64,000 nt of DNA from Kibdelosporangium aridum (GCF_900176515.1 NZ_FWXV01000012.1:248001-312000), one strand, 5' to 3'. Positions 55,868-64,000 are shown, counted from the stretch's first letter. Notes: generated from the letters alone by a model not told the origin. Made by a program: numbers and translations.

Positions 55868-57424
55868 TCACTGGCCTCGCAACTGCTTGGCCAGCTCCAG
55901 ACGTTTGATCTTCGTGGTCGCGGTCTGCGGCAGGTCCTCAAGCCGCCGGTGGACCGGCTGGTTCATGGCCGGCAGGTCGGCGACCGCGGTCTGCCACGCC
56001 TTCGGATCGATCGGCTGGTCGTCCTTGGTGGCGACCACCGGAACCGCGGCACCGTCGCCGTCGAGCACGATGATGCACTCGGTCAGTTCCGGCAGCCGGG
56101 TGAACAACTTGTCCTCGATCTCGAGCGTGCTTTCGATTCCCGGGATCTGGTCGACCTCGCGGTCAAGCAGGTGCAGGCAGCCCCACTTCGTGCGGTAGCC
56201 GAGGTCGCCCATCCGCCACCAGCCGTCGTTGACCTGCTTCTGCCAGCGTGCGTGCTCGCCGAGATAGGTGACGATCCGCCCGTCACTGCGCACCTCGATG
56301 TGCCCCGGCGAGGACTTGGAAGGCCGCTGGCCGTCGCGGCTCACCACGCGCACGCTCGTCATGCCAGGGAAGGGCATGCCGACGCACCGGCCGTCGGCCT
56401 CCTCGCGGCGTTTGCGGCTGTAGGTGCGCCCGGCGATCGGACCCACTTCGCTCTGCCCGTACATCTGCACGTACAGCGGATTCTTGCGGCGTGACGCACC
56501 CAGCAGCCGGTGCACGGTACGCGGGTGAATGGCGTCGAACGTGCTGCTGAAGACCTTGACCCTGGCGAAGGGCCCGCGCGGATCGTCGGCCAGCTGCTCC
56601 CACCGCATGAAGGCGTTCGGATGTGCCTCGATCAGGCCAGGGGGCACCTGGGCGAAGGTGTCCGCCACGTCGGCGGGGTCGTCGTTGGCCAGGATGATCA
56701 CCGGATGCCCCTGGAGGATGGCGATGGGCATGGCCGTGTACATCCGGGAGTGCACAAAGGACACATGGATGGCGATCGGCTCGGATCCGCGGACCAGCCG
56801 GGCCACCGTCCCCTGTGGCCGGTAACGAGACTGGAAAGTGTGTCCAGTGTGGACGGCCAGCTTCGGGATCCCGGTGGTGCCCGAGGTGTGCGTGATCATG
56901 ATCGGGTGGCCCGGCGGCATGGTCACCGGAGCCACCCGCGGAGCGCCCGAGAGACCGGAAAGGTCGATGGCGTCCTGGAAGCTGCCCGAGGGAACGATCA
57001 CCTGACGGGACAGTTCGGTGACCGAGGGCGGCAGATCGTTCTTCAGCTTGGCCACGTCGGTCACCAGATGCGGCCGGTCCACCCGGCGAATCAGCTCGGC
57101 GACCGTGGCACCGTCGAGGTGCGGCGACAGCAACACCGGGACCGCACCGATCCGGGCGGTCGCGACGGCGAGCAGGGAGATGTCGAAGCAGCTGGTCTTG
57201 TGGATCACGACCCGGTCCCGGGTGCGCACGTCCGCGGCCCACAGGCGCGCGGCGAGGTCGTCGACGATGTCGGCGACCTCGGTCAAGGTGAGCCGTCGCC
57301 CGCGCTCCGGGGCGACATCGAGATCGTGGTCGAGGATCACCGGGCTCGCCGGATGCCGGGCGGCGGCACGATCGAACAGCGTGCCAAGCCGGATGCCCTT
57401 GTTCCTTACGCGCTGCAGAAACAT
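55868..57424 (-). CDS. ANL-superfamily AMP-dependent ligase
   Basis: 518 residues. P-loop ITHTSGTTGIPKLAVH, A5 VQMYGQSEVGP, A7-A8 NDGWWRMGDLGYRTKWGCLH with LLDREVDQIPGIESTLEIED, and the A10 lysine TATTKIKRLELAK are present, so adenylation should work. It is convergent with the nitrate operon (19-bp gap) and follows the SRPBCC gene. It could activate 3-hydroxyanthranilate as AMP ester or CoA. Alternatively, by analogy with CreM of cremeomycin biosynthesis, an ATP-dependent ligase that uses nitrite for diazotisation. The second idea rests on context only. Confidence 0.85.
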   Translation of the reverse strand: MFLQRVRNKGIRLGTLFDRAAARHPASPVILDHDLDVAPERGRRLTLTEVADIVDDLAARLWAADVRTRDRVVIHKTSCFDISLLAVATARIGAVPVLLSPHLDGATVAELIRRVDRPHLVTDVAKLKNDLPPSVTELSRQVIVPSGSFQDAIDLSGLSGAPRVAPVTMPPGHPIMITHTSGTTGIPKLAVHTGHTFQSRYRPQGTVARLVRGSEPIAIHVSFVHSRMYTAMPIAILQGHPVIILANDDPADVADTFAQVPPGLIEAHPNAFMRWEQLADDPRGPFARVKVFSSTFDAIHPRTVHRLLGASRRKNPLYVQMYGQSEVGPIAGRTYSRKRREEADGRCVGMPFPGMTSVRVVSRDGQRPSKSSPGHIEVRSDGRIVTYLGEHARWQKQVNDGWWRMGDLGYRTKWGCLHLLDREVDQIPGIESTLEIEDKLFTRLPELTECIIVLDGDGAAVPVVATKDDQPIDPKAWQTAVADLPAMNQPVHRRLEDLPQTATTKIKRLELAKQLRGQ

Positions 57425-57470
57425 ATGCCAGTCCTGTTGTCCCTTGTGGTGGTTTCCGCGGAATGAGCGC

Positions 57471-58022
57471 TCACGGCCGCTCGATGACGTCCTTGATGCG
57501 TTTCAACGTCGCGTCGAGGTCCTGTTCGAGCTTGGCCGTCCATTCCTCGATGAACCGCCTTCTCGCCGCTTCGTCCAGATCGGCGACGATCTTGTGAATG
57601 CCCGCGGTCGCCTTGCCCATCCGGAAGTGGTGCACCAGCACGCATCCCCCGTCGGCAGGCTCGATGTCGAAGCCCCAGATACTTTCTTGGTCCGCACCGG
57701 CGTGGGAGAGCATCATCCAGCGGAACGTCCGGCCCGGCTCGGCCGCGATGACCCTGGCCTCGGTGTGCCACGTACCGCGCACCAGGGGCGCCCAGGCGAC
57801 CACAGACTCGGCGCGGAGATTCTCGCCCCTGAAGACCGCGCCCACCGCGCCGGGCGTGCCGGAGATCCATTCCCCGCCCTGGCACTCGGGGCTCCATTCA
57901 CCGCTTCGAGGCAGGTCGCTGACGACGGCGTAGATCTGCTCCGCCGTGGCCGAGACGGGAATGGACGCCTGGAGTTCGAAGAGCGGAGTCTTCTCTGTCA
58001 CCGATGTCGTCATATCCGTCAT
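57471..58022 (-). CDS. SRPBCC (polyketide cyclase/dehydrase-like) protein
   Basis: 183 residues with a START/Bet v 1-like fold: PVSATAEQIYAVVSDLPRSG, EWSPECQGGEW, GRTFRWMMLSHAGADQESIW, and a C-terminal helix RFIEEWTAKLEQDLDATLKR. This group binds hydrophobic ligands and includes aromatase/cyclases, but the WSPEC motif subgroup is mostly uncharacterised. Start ATG 58022 or 58013. It precedes the ligase by 46 bp in the same direction, so they may act on one substrate. Confidence 0.75.
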   Translation of the reverse strand: MTDMTTSVTEKTPLFELQASIPVSATAEQIYAVVSDLPRSGEWSPECQGGEWISGTPGAVGAVFRGENLRAESVVAWAPLVRGTWHTEARVIAAEPGRTFRWMMLSHAGADQESIWGFDIEPADGGCVLVHHFRMGKATAGIHKIVADLDEAARRRFIEEWTAKLEQDLDATLKRIKDVIERP

Positions 58023-58062
58023 CGTGTCAGCGGCGGCCGTCGGCGCCGGAAATCCGCGCGGA

Positions 58063-58105
58063 GTTGGTCAGGTCGTCTGCCGGGTGCGTGCCCGACCTGA
58101 CCAAC
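58063..58105. promoter_or_regulatory. 13-bp perfect inverted repeat in a divergent promoter
   Basis: GTTGGTCAGGTCG at 58063-58075 is the exact reverse complement of CGACCTGACCAAC at 58093-58105, with 17 bases between. It is in the 134-bp space between the divergent SRPBCC/ligase and quinone reductase genes. The size and position suit a dimeric regulator that controls both sides. Confidence 0.55.
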
Positions 58106-58156
58106 ATCACCCGGAACACCGGCCGCCGCCCCGGAGTCGTGCGAGAGTACGTGGCC

Positions 58157-59170
58157 ATGGCGATGCGTGCGGCCTACATAGAACGGCTCGGCCCCGCGGA
58201 AGACATCCGGCTGGGCAAGCTGGCCGTCCCCGAGCCGGGACCGACCGACGTGCTGGTCGACGTCGAGGCCAGCGCGGTCAACCCGGTGGACACGTTCGTC
58301 CGCTCGGGCAGGTGGCGGACCCCGATCGACTTCCCGTTCGTGATCGGCCGTGACCTCGCGGGCACGGTCGCCGCGGTGGGGTCGGCCGCGCTCGGCTTCC
58401 GTCCAGGCGACCGGGTGTGGTCCAACAGCCTCGGCCATGGGGGCCGTCAGGGCTCGGCGGCCGAGCAGGCCGTGGTACCCGCCGACCGGCTGTACCACCT
58501 GCCCGATTCGGTTGATTTCCCCGAGGCTGCCGCGGTTGTCCACCCCGCCGGCACGGCGTACCTCGCCCTGTTCACCCACGGCAGGCTTCGCACGGGCGAG
58601 GTCGCGCTGGTGATCGGCGCGGCCGGGAACGTCGGCAGCGCGCTGGTCGTGCTGGCCCGTGAGGCGGGCGCGCACGTCATCGCGGTCGCCTCCGGCCGGG
58701 ACGAGGAGTACTGCCGTTCCCTTGGTGCCGCGGACTTCGTCGACCGACGAGATCCGGACCTCGTGCGCCGGATCCGGGAGCGCTCCCCGGACGGTGTCGA
58801 CGTCCATCTCGACGCCGCGGGGCACAACGACTTCGAGCAAGCGGTCGGGCTGCTCGCCCACCGCGGCCGGATAGTGCTGCTCGCCGGCGCCGATTCGCGC
58901 CCGGTGCTCCCGGCCGGGGAGCTGTACATGAACGACCGCTCGATCGTCGGCTTCGTCATCTCCCGCGCCACCACGGCCGAACTGGCCGAGGCCTCGGTCA
59001 CGATCAACCGGTTGCTGGCGAATGGCAGGCTGCGTCCCCGCGCGCTGGAGACGGCACCGCTCGACGCCGCCGCCAAGGCGCATATCCGGATGGAGCGAGG
59101 GGAACTGAGCGCCCGGCGGCTGGTCCTAGTGCCCAACGCCGCGGGGACGCAGGGTCATCTGATCTCTTGA
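58157..59170 (+). CDS. MDR family NADPH:quinone reductase
   Basis: 337 residues. GroES-like part: VEASAVNPVDTFVRSGRWRT, FPFVIGRDLAGTVAAVGS. Rossmann part: VIGAAGNVGSALVVLAREAG, GAADFVDRRDPDLVRRI. Zinc-binding residues are absent. Such enzymes reduce quinones or enones. ATG 58157 or 58163 is the likely start. It is divergent from SRPBCC and overlaps the convergent SARP gene by 16 bp. A role in reducing a quinone form of the aromatic core or in protecting the host is plausible. Confidence 0.85.
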   Translation: MAMRAAYIERLGPAEDIRLGKLAVPEPGPTDVLVDVEASAVNPVDTFVRSGRWRTPIDFPFVIGRDLAGTVAAVGSAALGFRPGDRVWSNSLGHGGRQGSAAEQAVVPADRLYHLPDSVDFPEAAAVVHPAGTAYLALFTHGRLRTGEVALVIGAAGNVGSALVVLAREAGAHVIAVASGRDEEYCRSLGAADFVDRRDPDLVRRIRERSPDGVDVHLDAAGHNDFEQAVGLLAHRGRIVLLAGADSRPVLPAGELYMNDRSIVGFVISRATTAELAEASVTINRLLANGRLRPRALETAPLDAAAKAHIRMERGELSARRLVLVPNAAGTQGHLIS

Positions 59171-60066
59171 TCGAGTGGCCATCTGACCACTCGGTCGTTC
59201 GGACCGACCTGGTCCGGAGGCACTGGACGCGGCAGGGTGCCGTTTCGCTCGCCGTCGGTGTGCCTGACCGCTCTTCGGGATGAGCCGTTGGACAACATGT
59301 CCAGATTGAGCTGCTGCAGCTCGCGGCTGGGCTCTACACCGAGCTCCTTCATCAGCCCGGCGCGCAGCCGGTGGTAGGCGTGCAGTGCCTCGCCTCGTCG
59401 GCCGCTTCGATCCAGCACGCAGATCAACTGGGCGTGCAGGTGCTCGTCGAGCGGGTTCGCGGTGGTCAGCGCCCGTAACTCGCCGATCAGCTCCCGGTGC
59501 ATCCCGGCCTCGATCTCGGCCTGGATCCGCAGGCTGTGCGCCTGGCGGCGACGTTCCTGCAGGTCCACCGCGTAGGCCGAGAGCAGCGGGCCACGCTCGA
59601 CGTTGGCCAGCGGCGGACCGGACCACAGTGCCAGCGCCGACCGCAGGCTGCGCGCCGCCTGCTCGAACCGGCGCTCCGCCATCTCCGCGCGTCCCCGGTC
59701 GTACAGCTGGGTGAAGTGGAACTCGTCGACCTGGGAGCGGTCGATCGCGAACAGGTAACCAGGCGCCTTCGTGCACAGCACTCGCTCCGGCGTGGACACC
59801 AGGTTGTTGTCCTTCAACAACTTGCGAAGTTGGTACACATACGTCTGCATCGTCCGCTGAGCACTCGCCGGCGGCCTCTCGCCCCACAGCTCGTTGATCA
59901 GTGACTCGCTCGGCACCACCTTTCCCGCCTCGGTCAGCAGCAACGCCAGCGTCTGCAGCAGTTTGGGCGCAGTCGGGCCGTAGGCTCTCGCGCCACGGCG
60001 TATCTCGACCTGCCCGAGAAGGTTGAACTCCAGATCGGACTCTCGACCGCTGGTATCAGTCTGCAT
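59155..60066 (-). CDS. SARP-family transcriptional activator
   Basis: A 303-residue Streptomyces antibiotic regulatory protein. The N-terminal winged-helix domain (EFNLLGQVEIRRGARAYGPT, ELWGERPPASAQRTMQTYVY QLRKLL in two parts) is followed by the bacterial transcriptional activation domain (residues about 115-260, LYDRGRAEMAERRFEQAARS, LDEHLHAQLICVLDRSGRRG). The C-terminal tail of about 45 residues is disordered. ATG 60066 has GGAGGGGG about 7 bp upstream. It is divergent from the sugar genes and is the best candidate to bind the repeats at 60397-60413. Confidence 0.92.
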   Translation of the reverse strand: MQTDTSGRESDLEFNLLGQVEIRRGARAYGPTAPKLLQTLALLLTEAGKVVPSESLINELWGERPPASAQRTMQTYVYQLRKLLKDNNLVSTPERVLCTKAPGYLFAIDRSQVDEFHFTQLYDRGRAEMAERRFEQAARSLRSALALWSGPPLANVERGPLLSAYAVDLQERRRQAHSLRIQAEIEAGMHRELIGELRALTTANPLDEHLHAQLICVLDRSGRRGEALHAYHRLRAGLMKELGVEPSRELQQLNLDMLSNGSSRRAVRHTDGERNGTLPRPVPPDQVGPNDRVVRWPLDQEIR

Positions 60067-60172
60067 ACGCATTCCCCCTCCAGTACGTGCCGGTGAGCAC
60101 GGTGTCGTCTCGGGACCCGACCGAGGACCACGCCCGCCGACTCGCACAGGCTGATAACAGGGAGCCCCAGTA

Positions 60173-60184
60173 GACCGATCGGTC
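60173..60184. promoter_or_regulatory. 12-bp palindrome upstream of the SARP gene
   Basis: GACCGATCGGTC is a perfect palindrome, about 110 bp before the SARP start. It may be an operator for an unlinked repressor of the SARP gene. Confidence 0.35.
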
Positions 60185-60396
60185 CCTCGCAAGATCGTGC
60201 CCCAGCGATCTGTCGTGACCTCATACTGCCATCGGATTGTCCGGTTTGTCTCCCCAAGTGGACAACCGCCGGTGAAGCGGCGCGGCGATGATGATCAATT
60301 CATACACCGGGTATGCGATTCTCATGTGCGTCCAAGAATGCACCATTGGCCGCCCCGGCGCACAACAAATCGCCCGACGGGGTCTTAGACATCGTC

Positions 60397-60428
60397 TCGA
60401 ACGCGATTCGAACCACCGGCGGTAGTTT
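60397..60428 (+). promoter_or_regulatory. SARP-type promoter of the deoxysugar genes
   Basis: TCGAACG (60397-60403) and TCGAACC (60408-60414) are direct heptamer repeats 11 bp apart, so on the same helix face. Exactly 8 bp after the second repeat comes TAGTTT (60423-60428), fitting a TANNNT -10 box. This is the layout established for SARP-activated promoters such as those bound by ActII-ORF4 or DnrI. Transcription would start near 60435 and give a leader of about 135 bases before the dehydratase gene. Confidence 0.7.
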
Positions 60429-60570
60429 TTCGGCGTCGAAGCGGTTGCGCCGCGATACCACCGGTAAACGCCGATGACAAATGTGAACGCGAGGCGAGTG
60501 CGCGTAACGCGCCAAATGAACTCTTCCCTTGCCGCTGTTTGGCGAACGTACCTCGATGAGGAGGCTGGCG

Positions 60571-61911
60571 ATGTTCTCGGCCGTTGCCGACGTATGCGAG
60601 TGGTTGACCGAACGGCACAAGGCCAACGAGTACCTGGTCAAAAAGGTTCCGCTCGACCAGCTGGACGGCTGGCGGATAGGCGAGAACGGGGACATCGCGC
60701 ACCACACCGGGCGGTTCTACACGATCACCGGCCTGTCGATCACCGGCGCGAACCGGCCGATCCGCGACTGGGAGCAGCCGATCATCGACCAGCCCGAGCA
60801 AGGGATACTCGGCATCCTGGTCAAGCGGTTCGACGGAGTGCCGCACTACCTGCTGCAGGCCAAGATGGAGCCGGGCAACGTCAACATGCTCCAGCTCTCG
60901 CCCACCGTGCAGGCGACGAAGAGCAACTACACCCGCGCGCACGGCGGCAAGTCGGTGCCATACCTGGAGTACTTCCGCTCACCCCGGCGGGGACGGGTGC
61001 TGTTCGACGCACTGCAGTCCGAGCAGGGCGCGTGGTTCCTGGCCAAGCGCAACCGCAACATGGTCGTCGAGGTGGTCGAGGAAGTCCCGGTGTTGCCCGA
61101 CTTCTGCTGGCTGAGCTACGACCAGATCAGCGAACTGCTGCACATCGACAACATGGTGAACATGGACACCAGAACGGTGTTGTCCGGCGCGATCGTCCCC
61201 CGGCGGATGGACAAGGACGATCCCGGCGCCGACCCGTTCCGGGCGGCGCTGGCGTCCGATACGCCGGAGCGCCCGCGGTACACCGAGACCGAGTTGCTCA
61301 TCTGGTTCACCGAGGCGAAGGCACGCAGCACGATGGAACGGCAGCGCATCCCGCTGGCCAAGGTGTCCGGCTGGGTGCACGAGAACGGCATGATCGGCCA
61401 CGAGGACGACCGGCACTTCACCGTGGTGGGCCTTTCGGTCGAGGCCAGCAACCGCGAGGTCAGCGAGTGGTCGCAGCCGATGATCGCGCCACGGGGACTG
61501 GGTGTCGTGGCGTTCCTCGCCAAACGCATCCAGGGAACGCTGCACCTGCTGGTCCAGGCCAGAACGGAGGCGGGCGCCTTCGACTCGGTCGAGATGGCGC
61601 CGACGGTCCAATGTATCCCGGACAGCTACCGGGAACTGCCCGAAGAGAGCCTGCCGCCGTTTCTGAACGAGGTGCTGTCCGCGCCCGCGTCCCAAGTCCG
61701 GTTCGACTGCGTGCACTCCGAGGAGGGCGGCCGGTTCTACCACGCGCAGAACCGTTACCTGCTGGTCGAACTGCCCGAGGACAGCGACGTTGACGTGCCG
61801 GAGAACTTCGTCTGGATGACCCTGCGGCAGCTGCTGGGTTTCGTCCGGTACAGCAACCATCTCAACGTCGAGGCACGCAACCTGCTTGCCTGCCTTGGCT
61901 TCCTTCGCTGA
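60571..61911 (+). CDS. NDP-hexose 2,3-dehydratase
   Basis: 446 residues made of two homologous halves. Each has a WFTEAK/WLTERHKAN-like start, a G-W-x(4)-NGxIxH segment (GWRIGENGDIAHHTGRFYTI; GWVHENGMIGHEDDRHFTVV), and a Q(A/T)KxExG-type core (LLQAKMEPGNVNMLQLSPTV; LVQARTEAGAFDSVEMAPTV). This duplication is characteristic of the TylX3/EvaA/Gra-ORF27 type dehydratases that begin 2-deoxygenation of NDP-4-keto-6-deoxyglucose. ATG 60571 is chosen for its AGGAGG site. Its partner 3-ketoreductase is not in the window. Confidence 0.92.
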   Translation: MFSAVADVCEWLTERHKANEYLVKKVPLDQLDGWRIGENGDIAHHTGRFYTITGLSITGANRPIRDWEQPIIDQPEQGILGILVKRFDGVPHYLLQAKMEPGNVNMLQLSPTVQATKSNYTRAHGGKSVPYLEYFRSPRRGRVLFDALQSEQGAWFLAKRNRNMVVEVVEEVPVLPDFCWLSYDQISELLHIDNMVNMDTRTVLSGAIVPRRMDKDDPGADPFRAALASDTPERPRYTETELLIWFTEAKARSTMERQRIPLAKVSGWVHENGMIGHEDDRHFTVVGLSVEASNREVSEWSQPMIAPRGLGVVAFLAKRIQGTLHLLVQARTEAGAFDSVEMAPTVQCIPDSYRELPEESLPPFLNEVLSAPASQVRFDCVHSEEGGRFYHAQNRYLLVELPEDSDVDVPENFVWMTLRQLLGFVRYSNHLNVEARNLLACLGFLR

Positions 61912-61940
61912 CGTCGGCACAACCACGTGGAAAGGGCAGC

Positions 61941-63062
61941 ATGACGATCCGAGTCTGGGACTACCTGGCCGAGTACGACACGGAGCGCGAGTCCATTCTG
62001 GAGGCGGTGACCACCGTCTTCGAGTCCGGGCAGCTGATCCTCGGCCAGAGCGTGCGCGAGTTCGAACGGGAGTACGCGGCATACCACGGGATGCGGCACT
62101 GCGTCGGCGTGGACAACGGCACCAACGCCGTGCTCCTGGGACTCGAGGCGCTGGGGATCGGCCCCGGCGACGAGGTGATCACCGTGTCCAACACCGCCGC
62201 ACCGACCGTGGTGGCGATCGACGGCGCGGGCGCCACACCGGTGTTCGTCGACGTGCGGGACCAGGACTATCTGATGGACACCGACGCGGTGGAGGCCGCG
62301 ATCACGCCGCGTACCAAGGCTTTGCTGCCAGTGCACCTGTACGGCCAGTGCGTGGACATGGCGCCGTTGGGCACGCTGGCCGAGCGGCACGGCCTGGTCA
62401 TCCTGGAGGACTGTGCGCAGGCCCACGGTGCGCTCCACCACGGACAGCTGGCGGGCACCATGGGCGACGCGTCGGCCTTCTCCTTCTATCCCACCAAGGT
62501 TCTCGGTGCCTACGGTGACGGCGGCGCGGTTGTCACCTCCGACGACACCGTGATGCGGAACCTGCGCCGGCTGCGGTACTACGGCATGGAAGACGTCTAC
62601 TACGTGGTGCAGACCCCCGGCCACAACAGCAGGCTGGACGAGGTGCACGCGGAGATCCTGCGGCGCAAGCTGCGCCGGCTGGACGACTACATCGCCGGCC
62701 GCCGCGCGGTGGCCGCCAGGTACGCCGAGGGGCTTGCCGATGTCACCGGGCCCGGCGGACTGGTGCTGCCCTCGGTCACCGCGGGCAACGAGCACGTCTA
62801 CTACGTCTACGTCGTACGGCATCCCGAGCGGGACACCATCATCGAGCGCATGAAGGGCTACGGGATCTCACTCAACATCAGCTACCCGTGGCCGGTGCAC
62901 ACCATGACCGGGTTCGCCCACCTCGGCTACCGGAAGGGTGACCTGCCGGTGACCGAGCGGCTGGCGGGCGAGATCTTCTCGCTGCCGATGTACCCGTCGC
63001 TGCGCAAGGACGATCAGGACAAGGTGATCAGCGCCTTGCGCGAGGTGCTGAGCACCTTGTGA
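61941..63062 (+). CDS. DegT/DnrJ/EryC1-family sugar aminotransferase
   Basis: A 373-residue PLP enzyme of the NDP-sugar aminotransferase family. EFEREYAAYHGMRHCVGVDN GTNAV in two parts, EDCAQAHGA, and the PLP lysine in FSFYPTKVLGAYGDGGAV are intact; sequence type is that of 3-aminotransferases (TylB/EvaB-like) rather than 4-aminotransferases. With the 2,3-dehydratase it should give an NDP-3-amino-2,3,6-trideoxy-4-ketohexose, as in vancosamine-type sugars. It follows the dehydratase by 29 bp, ribosome site GGAAAGGG. Confidence 0.9.
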   Translation: MTIRVWDYLAEYDTERESILEAVTTVFESGQLILGQSVREFEREYAAYHGMRHCVGVDNGTNAVLLGLEALGIGPGDEVITVSNTAAPTVVAIDGAGATPVFVDVRDQDYLMDTDAVEAAITPRTKALLPVHLYGQCVDMAPLGTLAERHGLVILEDCAQAHGALHHGQLAGTMGDASAFSFYPTKVLGAYGDGGAVVTSDDTVMRNLRRLRYYGMEDVYYVVQTPGHNSRLDEVHAEILRRKLRRLDDYIAGRRAVAARYAEGLADVTGPGGLVLPSVTAGNEHVYYVYVVRHPERDTIIERMKGYGISLNISYPWPVHTMTGFAHLGYRKGDLPVTERLAGEIFSLPMYPSLRKDDQDKVISALREVLSTL

Positions 63063-63086
63063 CGCGTCCCCCAGCGAAGGAACATC

Positions 63087-63944
63087 TCAGCGCGATGGCG
63101 TGCCGTCCGAGACGAGTTCCTGGTGTAATCGCCGCAGTTCGACGCGTGGCTCCAGGCCCAGCTGCCGATCGAGGTTCGTGCATAAGGCGCGGTAGGCGCG
63201 CAGCGCCTCCTCGCGCCTGCCGCTGTGCCGCAGCACCCAGATCAGCTGGCTGTGCACCGTCTCGTCCAGCGGGTTCGCTTTGATCAGCGAACGCAGCTCG
63301 GCGATCAGCTCGTCGAGCAGCTCCATGTGGCGGCCTGCCTTGATCTCCGCCTGTACCCGCAGGATGCGGGCGTTGCGCCGCAGTTCCTGCAGGCAGATGT
63401 CGAAGGCCGAGAGGATCGGCCCGTGCCGCACGTCGACCAGCGGCGGGCCGGACCACAGCGCGATGGCGGAGCGCAGCTCCGCGGCGGCTTCGTCGAACCG
63501 CCGCTCCGCCATCAGGGAACGAGCCCGTGCGTAACTGGCGTGGAAGCGATGAGCATCGACTTGCGAGGGCTGGATGAACAGGGCGTAGCCCAGCCGCTGG
63601 GTGGTGACCAGCAGCTCTTCCGGCCGCTGCACACCGGCCTGCCGGAACAGCGAGCGCAGCTGGTACACGTAGTTCTGCACCGTCGACTGGGCGCTGCTGG
63701 GCGGGCCGTCCGGCCACAGTTCACGCTCGATCGACTCGGTCGGCGTGATCTGGCCGGCTCGCACCAGCAGCACGGCGAGCACGTGCCGCAGCTTCGGTGT
63801 GGTCGGCGTGACGTCCCGGCCTTCGGCGAGCATCCGCAACGGCCCGAGCACGGTGAATGTCACCGTGGATCCGGACGGCTCCAGCGCGTCCTGCCGTGGC
63901 CCATAGTCGGTTCGATCCCAGGCGACGAACTCGGAGAGCGACAA
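63087..63944 (-). CDS. second SARP-family transcriptional activator
   Basis: 285 residues with the same architecture as the SARP at 59155: winged-helix DNA-binding domain (FTVLGPLRMLAEGRDVTPTT, ELWPDGPPSSAQSTVQNYVY) and BTAD (ARARSLMAERRFDEAAAELR, LDETVHSQLIWVLRHSGRRE). The two are clearly paralogous. Start TTG 63944 has GGAGGAA 4-5 bp upstream. It is convergent with the aminotransferase gene. The cluster therefore carries two SARPs, and continues beyond the right end. Confidence 0.9.
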   Translation of the reverse strand: MSLSEFVAWDRTDYGPRQDALEPSGSTVTFTVLGPLRMLAEGRDVTPTTPKLRHVLAVLLVRAGQITPTESIERELWPDGPPSSAQSTVQNYVYQLRSLFRQAGVQRPEELLVTTQRLGYALFIQPSQVDAHRFHASYARARSLMAERRFDEAAAELRSAIALWSGPPLVDVRHGPILSAFDICLQELRRNARILRVQAEIKAGRHMELLDELIAELRSLIKANPLDETVHSQLIWVLRHSGRREEALRAYRALCTNLDRQLGLEPRVELRRLHQELVSDGTPSR

Positions 63945-64000
63945 GGGTTCCTCCAGTTCCTATTTCCTGGTGCGCGTTTTTCGGACAGATGAGTTCTGTA

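Overview
The window is high-GC DNA (GTG/TTG starts, start/stop overlaps, GGAGG-type ribosome sites, rare TTA codons) from an actinomycete. MAB_1171c-family, ImmA/IrrE, ECF-sigma, SARP and STAND-type genes suggest a Pseudonocardiales-like host, but no marker gene fixes the genus. No rRNA, tRNA or CRISPR array was seen. The window reads as two biosynthetic gene clusters (BGCs) separated by an accessory region.

Left edge and cluster 1 (1-19.5 kb). After a 5'-truncated alpha/beta hydrolase, a VOC protein, a membrane protein and a truncated regulator, a minus-strand operon runs from 18970 down to about 2519. It starts with a 2813-residue iterative type I PKS, KS-AT-DH-cMT-ER-KR-ACP-TE. This is the order of fungal highly reducing PKSs, plus a fused thioesterase. 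A flavin-dependent halogenase-family protein, an SDR, a FATP-like acyl-CoA ligase, an alpha/beta hydrolase, a hotdog thioesterase, a cation/proton antiporter and an APH-fold kinase follow, mostly with 1-4 bp overlaps. The likely product is a reduced, C-methylated polyketide acid that is further oxidised or halogenated and activated.

Accessory region (19.5-37.2 kb). It holds a regulator / ImmA-IrrE peptidase / MAB_1171c trio, a secreted ricin-like protein, a GH76 glycosidase, an ECF sigma factor, a quinone reductase, a P450-like pseudogene, a defence-like PNP-TIR-STAND-TPR protein split by a one-base deletion, a receiver-like regulator lacking its phospho-Asp, an M48 membrane peptidase and a GT39-type membrane glycosyltransferase.

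Cluster 2 (37.2-64 kb, open on the right). A minus-strand operon carries ispH, polyprenyl synthase, dxs, ispG and a UbiA prenyltransferase, i.e. prenyl donor supply plus aromatic prenylation. Divergently, a plus-strand operon carries a catalytically dead IS701-like transposase, phzC, phzD, phzE, an FAD oxidoreductase, narK, a nasA-type nitrate reductase and two NirB-like flavoproteins, joined from phzD onward by overlaps. The phz genes should give trans-2,3-dihydro-3-hydroxyanthranilate (a 3-hydroxyanthranilate precursor); the nitrate genes should give nitrite. No sirohaem nitrite reductase domain is present. An ANL-family ligase, an SRPBCC protein and a quinone reductase follow, then two SARP regulators around an NDP-hexose 2,3-dehydratase and a sugar 3-aminotransferase. 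A SARP-type promoter (11-bp direct repeats, then a -10 box after 8 bp) precedes the sugar genes.

The most interesting inference is that cluster 2 makes a prenylated, glycosylated aminophenol-type metabolite in which nitrate-derived nitrite is used for diazotisation or another N-N/N-O step. The known secondary-metabolic nitrite route (CreE/CreD, from aspartate) is not visible here.
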